Below, piece after piece: positions 63,201 through 64,000 of a stretch of 64,000 nucleotides of DNA. The DNA is from Notospermus geniculatus. Lineage: Eukaryota; Nemertea; Pilidiophora; Heteronemertea; Lineidae. Made by a program: the position numbers and the translations under genes. The notes beneath the pieces were generated by a model, which had not been told where the DNA came from, ran no database searches, and saw nothing but the letters and a program-made list of their open reading frames with translations. Each line of letters starts with the position of its first letter. Position 1 is the first letter of the stretch. The DNA is taken from NCBI GenBank assembly GCA_002633025.1, contig NMRB01000422.1, positions 1-64,000 on the forward strand, written 5' to 3'.

Positions 63201-64000
63201 GCAGGGCAAGGAGTGGGCTTCTTGCTACCAAGTGGGCAGTAGAAACCTCTGGGACAACCTCCATGAGTGTGACGCTCAGTAGGATGGGAGAAGGTAGCAC
63301 CAGATGAGGACCAATATCCAGGGCTGATGGGTCCAGACACTTCAAACAGTCCTGGAAAATAATATCCAGTTTTCACTGGTGTGATAGGGAGGGTAACTTT
63401 CTCTTTGACAGTGTTATTTTCCACCGCGGCTCAGCTTTCCTCCTACATTACATACAAAATCATCCAACATTGTCTGAAGAGCCAATAATGATCCCAGTTT
63501 GAGCTCATGGCTATTCACTCAATATTTGATAAGAAAAGGAAAGAGCATCACTTTTCCCGCCCGAACACTGGTAACCATGGTAGCCTACCTTCGTCACTGC
63601 AGTATGACCCTCCATCACAGCTCACACACTCAGACATCGTCCTCAACCCACGGTGAGGATTGTAAGTTCCAACCGGACATTGTTTAGGAAGTTTCAGAGG
63701 TGAGGTGACGGTGCTGCCAGGACAGTAGTGACCTGCATAGAAGTATTAAAATAAATCAATTAGTAAAATCTGTATTTTATAGTTTTGATTCATGTGTTTC
63801 ATTGCAAAAAACAGAGCCAACTCTAATGATGAATGAGTAACCAACCTTTAGGGCAGACCTCCGGTTGTGTCCTTGAGTAGCAGATGTAACCTCCAGGGCA
63901 GGGTTTACAAGCTTTCATTCCAGTAGCATTGGCATGGAAACCAGACGGACACGGTAACGGCAGACCAGTGCCATTAGGGCAAAAGTGGTGAAAGGGGCAC
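5408..64000 (-). CDS. giant transmembrane protein with ephrin-receptor-like Cys-rich ectodomain and coiled-coil tail (108 exons, 5' partial)
   Basis: One gene fills nine tenths of the window. I placed 108 exons by reading splice sites and phases; coordinates are in the block entries that follow. They sum to about 24.2 kb of coding sequence, about 8,060 codons, and the start lies off the right edge. Joining phases are compatible at every junction except between 58303-58458 and 56854-57091. From N to C terminus: a long series of modules built on C-P-x-G-x-Y/F-C (ephrin_rec_like / GCC2_GCC3 type), a juxtamembrane domain, one membrane helix, D-P-x-T-G repeats, and a long charged coiled coil ending at TAG 5408-5410. 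The architecture implies a cell-surface adhesion, receptor or matrix-anchoring protein with an extended intracellular rod, but the role is unknown. I do not recognise a named homologue. Single-gene status is strongly supported by phase continuity; minor errors of a base or two at exon edges are possible. Confidence 0.88.
7581..7722. mobile_element. hairpin element with CGTATGCACCAACAAAGATT arms
   Basis: Arms of about 30 bases match inverted around a core, in the intron between exons 7151-7539 and 7805-7955 of the giant gene. Confidence 0.65.
8545..8751. repeat. minisatellite, unit about 26 bases
   Basis: Imperfect tandem copies of a unit like CACTTTCCAATTGGGAAGAG plus CAACAA lie in the intron between exons 8278-8476 and 8776-8931. 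Units drift in length, so the array is old or unstable. Short stray reading frames here are a by-product of the repeat. Confidence 0.8.
9538..9657. mobile_element. palindromic element with GGGCCGTATTCTAGAACG ends
   Basis: Inverted arms of about 30 bases (CGTATTCTAGAACGTTCCTT and complement) surround a core in intron 9441-9661. It abuts the donor of exon 9662-9838 without removing it. Confidence 0.7.
10099..10179 (-). repeat. tRNA-derived SINE fragment
   Basis: On the minus strand the sequence reads GCTGTCAGAGTGGTGCAGTG and then GGTTCTGGGTTCGATCCCC, matching RNA polymerase III A and B box patterns. The same unit recurs at 21655-21749, 41744-41832 and 55130-55223. Confidence 0.7.
10917..11015. 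mobile_element. short palindromic element with AAGCCCCGTTTCCAC ends
   Basis: Inverted 15-base ends (AAGCCCCGTTTCCAC) flank an imperfect core, in the intron between exons 10706-10861 and 11206-11376. Confidence 0.55.
12471..14323 (-). CDS. exon 92: 1.85-kb exon, helical cytoplasmic region
   Basis: A single open exon of 1,853 bases (phase 1 in, phase 0 out) in a gene whose other exons are mostly 120-350 bases. It encodes about 617 residues, mainly helical and charged, with several heptad-like stretches (LARYHRDKTEIVGHMKK, LRQKLSKLNSMLSETM, IDSIETIQSNVEERMQ). It opens with one more D-S-T-x-K repeat-like unit, which links it to the preceding cassette. In the middle is a less charged segment (RYDQNFWIVADVRKPGG) that may be a small globular element. 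There are no transmembrane segments. No enzyme motif is visible. Confidence 0.9.
14484..17193 (-). CDS. exons 87-91: D-P-x-T-G repeat cassette
   Basis: Exons 16963-17193, 16288-16623, 15679-15918, 15135-15320 and 14484-14654, all symmetric phase 1-1. Four of them carry a short repeat of the form D/H-P-x-T/S-G-x-x-x-P-V/I (VHPQTGCVLPV, KDPITGLPVAI, EDPITGNVCQI, RDRGSGQVLPLG). Exon 15135-15320 is instead helical and charged (LHDLEKAEEKYLAHIIHEEY). The repeat lies on the cytoplasmic side of the membrane helix. I do not recognise a named domain. Short DPxTG-like motifs also occur in unrelated large scaffolds, so function should not be inferred from the motif. Confidence 0.82.
16749..16877. mobile_element. 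palindromic element with AAAGGGTGTTTAAGACT arms
   Basis: Arms containing AAAGGGTGTTTAAGACT face each other across a core in the intron between exons 16288-16623 and 16963-17193. Outer bases GGGCC...GGCCC also pair. Confidence 0.65.
17247..17490. repeat. partial tandem duplication of an exon end and its intron
   Basis: Two adjacent units (about 17247-17360 and 17376-17490) share TTTTCTGCA.GTCTGGTTTC, ACATCAA.GATAGGCATAG and ACGAGGTCGTCCTT. The second contains the real 3' end of exon 17474-17750; the first is a degenerate duplicate of that exon end inside the intron. Confidence 0.75.
17474..18894 (-). CDS. exons 83-86: cytoplasmic linker and first coiled coil
   Basis: Exons 18732-18894, 18456-18592, 18109-18360 and 17474-17750, with phases 0-1, 1-0, 0-0 and 0-1. 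The juxtamembrane part is basic (RKFSHKMWSRPVY), typical of the inner face of a membrane. It is followed by a short Gly/Gln-rich stretch and then helical charged sequence (KKLEEVEREQERRK; LLQKCEDQIHQQHQK). A DDDDGDK acidic run is present. One ambiguous base (18596) lies just upstream of the acceptor of exon 18456-18592. Intron 17194-17473 holds a partial tandem copy of the end of the last exon. Confidence 0.84.
19106..19294 (-). CDS. exon 82: transmembrane helix
   Basis: This phase 0-0 exon encodes the end of the extracellular domain and a membrane-spanning segment. A basic patch (IRWRRDL) is followed by about 23 hydrophobic residues including WILIGYLIALLVFLMICWF, then the cytoplasmic linker in the next exon. 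It is the only strong hydrophobic helix I found in the visible protein, which makes the product a single-pass protein with the Cys-rich part outside. Confidence 0.9.
19470..19640. repeat. dispersed repeat with TTAACTGAGAGGTGTCC
   Basis: Shares TTAACTGAGAGGTGTCC and TTTATAAA.AGGTGTCCTC with a second copy at 42705-42835. Both copies are intronic. Confidence 0.65.
19653..21430 (-). CDS. exons 78-81: juxtamembrane extracellular domain
   Basis: Exons 21266-21430, 20768-20956, 19939-20303 and 19653-19815, with phases 0-0, 0-0, 0-2 and 2-0. The sequence changes character here. Two small Cys-rich pieces (CPCLPDHSVLDVHSKDC; CDLQCRRYQKNLIKLIC) are followed by about 180 residues with few cysteines that look like a folded beta-rich domain. 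It ends with FKDPGSYVFYLSSD running into YISVMEGNTSC of the next exon. The pattern of a Gly-containing loop between two beta strands before the membrane is reminiscent of a cupredoxin-like or similar beta-sandwich fold, but I do not see a clear copper-ligand set. The domain assignment is tentative; the exon calls are firm because frame and splice sites agree. Confidence 0.82.
20415..20565. mobile_element. pogo-like MITE with CAGTCCACTCTCGTTATAC ends
   Basis: Inverted termini CAGTCCACTCTCGTTATAC with TA on both sides fit pogo/Tigger-type non-autonomous elements. It lies in the intron between exons 19939-20303 and 20768-20956. A short internal repeat (GTCGAAGGCATTTCA) is duplicated. Confidence 0.72.
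21655..21749 (-). repeat. tRNA-derived SINE copy
   Basis: Shares with the 10099, 41744 and 55130 copies the core GCCTGTCACCTCTGAGGTTC and a B-box-like GTTCGATTC. It lies in the intron between exons 21266-21430 and 22000-22223. Confidence 0.68.
22000..26894 (-). CDS. exons 68-77: last Cys-rich modules of the ectodomain
   Basis: Exons: 26724-26894, 26320-26445, 25948-26148, 25242-25499, 24583-24795, 24059-24199, 23491-23848, 22821-23107, 22335-22580, 22000-22223. Phases are 1-1 except 23491-23848 (1-2), 22821-23107 (2-1) and 22000-22223, which ends in phase 0 and marks the end of the repeat region. The last exon has a degenerate module (CFPCGG, then NWTCVCKAKGRYFQ) resembling the final membrane-proximal Cys-rich unit of such ectodomains. 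Exon 22335-22580 contains several sequons (NHS, NDT, NDS, NVT). Confidence 0.87.
24923..25199. mobile_element. large palindromic element with TTAAGC.TGCCGCACACG ends
   Basis: The tips TTAAGCCTGCCGCACACG and its near complement, plus a shared AATTTTGC/GCAAATT core, define about 277 bases in the intron between exons 24583-24795 and 25242-25499. Confidence 0.6.
25569..25812. mobile_element. fold-back element, copy 1
   Basis: Palindromic arms (CAACCTCGG.CTGAAACTGA with TTTCAGATCGAGGTTGTGG) surround a core, in an intron near exon 25948-26148. A second copy at 58982-59225 matches in order and spacing. Confidence 0.72.
27268..31283 (-). CDS. exons 62-67: Cys-rich modules with one Cys-poor insert exon
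   Basis: Exons: 30781-31283, 30165-30516, 29651-29809, 27781-28012, 27608-27745, 27268-27467. Exon 30781-31283 is 503 bases, the longest of the ectodomain, with several modules in one exon. Exon 27608-27745 (phase 2-2) does not fit the module: it has only two cysteines and a Gly/Ser/Ala-rich run (FSAGSTGGGQRAPSATVV). It is accepted because it is open in the frame that both neighbours demand, and it has a good acceptor and GT donor. The following exon resumes with SFYCNGSM and CPPGNYCPEG. Confidence 0.84.
28013..29650. other. 1.6-kb intron, no exon found
   Basis: The longest intron in the window, between exons 27781-28012 and 29651-29809. It contains a GAAA microsatellite (29310-29336) and a 31-base hairpin (29354-29384, arms ATGTTCAGCACAC). 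Nothing else coding-like is visible. Confidence 0.7.
29310..29336. repeat. (GAAA)n microsatellite
   Basis: About six to seven tandem GAAA units in the longest intron. Confidence 0.95.
31396..31456. repeat. 61-base near-perfect hairpin
   Basis: GTCAGCTGCCCTGCATTCAG and onward is followed, after a short loop, by its reverse complement. It is likely a small fold-back insertion. Confidence 0.85.
31548..31690 (-). repeat. second tRNA-like SINE type
   Basis: The minus strand has TGGCGCATCGGTAGCGCG (A-box-like) and GGGTTCGAGCCTTGCGATGG (B-box-like), followed by an A/T-rich tail. Acceptor-stem pairing fails and the arms are degenerate, so it is a SINE rather than a working tRNA gene. Confidence 0.55.
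32406..32536. mobile_element. palindromic element with GAAGTATACGGTATAC arms
   Basis: Inverted arms carrying AAGTATACGGTATACGAAAA and AACGCCGGTTAACAA around a core, with GGCCC.../...GGGCC tips. It sits 20 bases before exon 32557-32904 and does not overlap it. Confidence 0.72.
32557..40065 (-). CDS. exons 45-61: Cys-rich modules
   Basis: Exons: 39733-40065, 39083-39319, 38718-38843, 38371-38532, 37688-37823, 37364-37517, 36800-36971, 36490-36612, 35926-36142, 35385-35563, 35002-35181, 34693-34865, 34283-34460, 33861-33998, 33590-33748, 33124-33372, 32557-32904. Most are 120-250 bases and close to one or two modules each. Phase runs 1-2, 2-0, 0-1 across 37688, 37364 and 36800; 1-2, 2-1 across 35926 and 35385; and 1-0, 0-1 across 34693 and 34283. 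Each time it returns to phase 1, which supports one continuous frame. Exon 37364-37517 is unusual in having an aromatic-rich loop (ESLGYYPQFGVYEC). Confidence 0.87.
36205..36265. repeat. dispersed GGGGTCGAAAATT repeat, copy 1
   Basis: AAAAGACCCCAGTTGGGGTCGAAAA begins a unit also seen at 37013-37080 (opposite strand) and 51535-51620. Confidence 0.6.
37013..37080. repeat. dispersed GGGGTCGAAAATT repeat, copy 2
   Basis: Opposite-strand copy of the 36205 unit; ends with GAAGAAGACCCCAG when read on the minus strand. Confidence 0.62.
37850..37990. mobile_element. palindromic element with GTGACGTCAT arms
   Basis: GTGACGTCAT and GCCATTTTGGACGGCA recur inverted, in the intron between exons 37688-37823 and 38371-38532. 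The many TGACGTCA sites are a result of the palindrome and need not be CREB sites. Confidence 0.65.
40215..40336. mobile_element. hairpin element with TAGTGAGCTTTCGCAA ends
   Basis: 122 bases with long inverted arms in intron 40066-40480 region. The outer bases (TAGTGAGCTTTCGCAA) nearly match the ends of the GAGTTTTCGC family, but the inner arm (GCGCCCGGTT) differs, so it is a sister family. TA flanks are present. Confidence 0.72.
40481..46853 (-). CDS. exons 32-44: Cys-rich modules
   Basis: Exons: 46650-46853, 45886-46053, 45297-45579, 44790-45037, 44244-44381, 43687-43876, 43333-43520, 42961-43185, 42287-42624, 41888-42056, 41362-41523, 41096-41248, 40481-40660. Phase-2 introns split modules between 45297/44790 and 43687/43333, and a phase-0 intron lies between 42287 and 41888; all other junctions are phase 1. 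The smallest exon, 44244-44381 (138 bases), carries a shortened unit with CRPCPGGKACPEPG. Introns here contain two transposon-like repeats, at 40683-40960 and 42705-42835, and neither touches coding sequence. Confidence 0.87.
40683..40960. mobile_element. TA-flanked element with TTGCACAATTGACC ends, copy 1
   Basis: Starts CAGTACCTTGCACAATTGACC and ends with the complement of CAGTGCGTTGCACAATTAACC, with TA on both sides. CAG termini and TA duplication suit a pogo-like non-autonomous element. Confidence 0.75.
41744..41832 (-). repeat. tRNA-derived SINE copy
   Basis: Same family as 21655-21749; both are followed on the minus strand by ACCCATTCTTCATGTGATAG. The unit has drifted in the A-box region. 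Confidence 0.62.
42705..42835. repeat. dispersed repeat, second copy of the TTAACTGAGAGGTGTCC family
   Basis: Same conserved blocks as at 19470-19640, in the intron between exons 42287-42624 and 42961-43185. Confidence 0.65.
44066..44135 (+). repeat. possible tRNA-like SINE fragment
   Basis: The plus strand has CTCAGATGGTTGAGCTTTGG and later GGTTTGAACCCC, resembling A and B boxes of a tRNA-derived element. It is short and has no visible tail, so the call is weak. Confidence 0.4.
46983..51419 (-). CDS. exons 23-31: Cys-rich modules, including one GC-AG intron
   Basis: Exons: 51273-51419, 50832-51134, 50359-50610, 49648-49950, 49202-49450, 48734-48955, 48138-48400, 47646-47923, 46983-47428. 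The donor after 51273-51419 reads CAG then GCAAGT, a GC-AG donor with otherwise perfect consensus. Exon 48138-48400 ends in phase 0 and exon 47646-47923 ends in phase 2, splitting the tryptophan of PPGW. Exon 46983-47428 is 446 bases and holds several fused modules, so introns were lost or never gained there. Exon 50832-51134 contains a Thr/Asn-rich spacer (NTTAATTGQDFQ) between modules. Confidence 0.87.
48473..48716. mobile_element. TTGCACAATTGACC element, copy 2
   Basis: Same family as 40683-40960, in opposite internal orientation, in the intron before exon 48734-48955. The right end has drifted (TACTCT instead of TACTGT). Confidence 0.7.
50041..50240. mobile_element. TTGCACAATTGACC element, copy 3 (right end lost)
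   Basis: Begins CAGTATGGAGCACAATTGACC next to TA and carries the shared GGAAGGTACGCTCCACTTCA core, but the right terminus is not recognisable. Confidence 0.65.
51535..51620. repeat. dispersed GGGGTCGAAAATT repeat, copy 3
   Basis: CTGAAGAAGACCCTGGTTGG followed by GGTCGAAAATTTGCGAAA, the most extended of the three copies. Confidence 0.62.
51659..57091 (-). CDS. exons 12-22: Cys-rich modules
   Basis: Exons: 56854-57091, 56188-56406, 55780-55944, 55251-55529, 54374-54613, 54061-54222, 53551-53718, 52979-53212, 52568-52750, 51990-52117, 51659-51803. The first begins in phase 0 at its only good acceptor, whereas exon 58303-58458 ends in phase 1, so a small exon is probably missing between them. 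The following exons are symmetric 1-1 until 51990-52117, which ends in phase 0 and joins a phase-0 start at 51659-51803. Recurrent sub-motifs are CPAGYYC, CPKGHYC and PTGLCxPGYFC. Two exons, 54061-54222 and 60017-60178, both 162 bases, share the same plan (SGYYQDE or PGSYQDE, CK.CPAGYYCD, then CPKG), which suggests duplication of an exon unit. The edge of 55251-55529 may be off by one base. Confidence 0.86.
52303..52466. mobile_element. 164-base near-perfect palindrome
   Basis: CTATAGATCGTTTTCACGAC continues for about 70 bases and is followed, after a short AT-rich loop, by its reverse complement. It lies in the intron between exons 51990-52117 and 52568-52750. The very low arm divergence suggests recent insertion or gene-conversion upkeep. 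Confidence 0.85.
53356..53530. mobile_element. pogo-like element with CAGTGTTCCCTCGCT ends
   Basis: Inverted ends CAGTGTTCCCTCGCTCTTAC with an internal TTACGAACTCCC motif repeated. It lies in the intron between exons 52979-53212 and 53551-53718, 20 bases from a splice site. Confidence 0.68.
55130..55223 (-). repeat. tRNA-derived SINE copy
   Basis: Reads CTGTCAGAGTGGTGCAGTGG, then TGCCTGTCACCTCTGAGGTC on the minus strand. Same family as 10099 and 21655, in an intron next to exon 55251-55529. Confidence 0.65.
57293..57346. repeat. 54-base hairpin
   Basis: TACCACTGCCCACACCCG and its exact reverse complement are separated by a self-pairing AGCTG...CAGCT core. Confidence 0.85.
57394..57422. repeat. 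(GGT)n microsatellite
   Basis: Nine or more tandem GGT/TGG units. Confidence 0.95.
58303..64000 (-). CDS. exons 1-11: ephrin-receptor-like Cys-rich modules (5' end open)
   Basis: Exons in transcript order: 63846-64000 (continues off the edge), 63589-63732, 63189-63351, 62674-62849, 62026-62287, 61242-61522, 60528-60767, 60017-60178, 59364-59532, 58781-58959, 58303-58458. Most are symmetric phase 1-1; pairs such as 63189/62674, 62026/61242 and 59364/58781 instead share a phase-2 intron that splits a module. Each encodes one to two units of the pattern C-P-x-G-x-Y/F-C-P-x-G followed by P-C-P-x-G-T-Y. Asn-X-Ser/Thr sequons are frequent, as expected for an extracellular region. Exon 63189-63351 starts with a Cys-free stretch (GLFEVSGPISPGYW) that departs from the module. 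No signal peptide is present, so the true N terminus lies upstream of the window. Confidence 0.88.
58537..58707. mobile_element. palindromic element with TTAGCGGTCCTAG ends
   Basis: Tips TTAGCGGTCCTAG and CTAGGACCGCTAA plus shared GACGTCAAA motifs frame an imperfect core, in the intron between exons 58303-58458 and 58781-58959. Confidence 0.62.
58982..59225. mobile_element. fold-back element, copy 2
   Basis: The same element as 25569-25812, with many point differences. Ends read TAGACCATTCTCAAATT and its complement. Confidence 0.72.
59732..59862. mobile_element. near-perfect hairpin with AGTGGATGG ends
   Basis: Arms with CCAATATGGATTTTTGTTGG and ATGAAGAAAAGTTATATCGG recur inverted, over a CGGCTTCGCC loop. 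Upstream, TCGTATCGGA is repeated three times between 59607 and 59657, so the full element may be longer. Confidence 0.75.
60297..60310. repeat. poly-C tract
   Basis: C homopolymer; similar tracts at 38-46 and 30662-30676, the last next to an N. Confidence 0.9.
60858..60981. mobile_element. hairpin MITE, fourth copy of the GAGTTTTCGC family
   Basis: Copy in the intron between exons 60528-60767 and 61242-61522 of the giant gene, with the same GGGAGTTTTCGCAAAGCCCC terminus and TA flanks. Its internal sequence is about 10% diverged by eye from the copies near the left edge. Confidence 0.78.
62334..62605. mobile_element. TTGCACAATTGACC element, copy 4
   Basis: TA-flanked, with GTTGTGCAAAGTACTG at the right end and the same internal GGAAGGTACGCTCCACTTCA. 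Confidence 0.73.

Overview
The window is animal genomic DNA. Its genes are cut into many short exons with GT-AG introns, and the introns carry short inverted-repeat transposons, tRNA-derived SINEs and a few assembly gaps (N at 18596, 30660-30661 and 58226-58253). The gene families and the dense small-intron, MITE-rich layout suggest a marine invertebrate deuterostome (amphioxus, hemichordate or echinoderm type). That is inference; nothing in the sequence fixes the species.

Layout: positions 133-4706 on the plus strand hold the last eight visible exons of an ecto-5'-nucleotidase (CD73/NT5E family) gene whose 5' part lies off the left edge. Positions 4707-5407 are a short tail-to-tail intergenic region with polyadenylation signals for both genes and one hairpin element. 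From 5408 to the right edge, the minus strand is one enormous gene. I resolved 108 exons (about 24.2 kb of coding sequence, roughly 8,060 codons). Reading phase is compatible across every junction but one, and the 5' end is off the right edge.

The giant protein reads, from N to C terminus: a very long ectodomain of ephrin-receptor-like (GCC2/GCC3-type) cysteine-rich modules (exons at 64000 down to 22000); a distinct juxtamembrane domain (21430-19653); one transmembrane helix (19106-19294); a cytoplasmic linker (18894-17474); a cassette of D-P-x-T-G repeats (17193-14484); and a very long charged, probably coiled-coil tail (14323-5408) with a stop codon at 5408-5410. It looks like a type I membrane protein with a multi-thousand-residue extracellular part and a long intracellular rod. 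I recognise the module families but no named protein with this architecture. It is the best candidate here for something undescribed.

The rest is introns. They hold several families of palindromic MITEs, some in multiple copies with TA flanks, at least four related tRNA-like SINE copies, satellite-like arrays and some near-perfect palindromes. No repeat that I found interrupts a coding exon.
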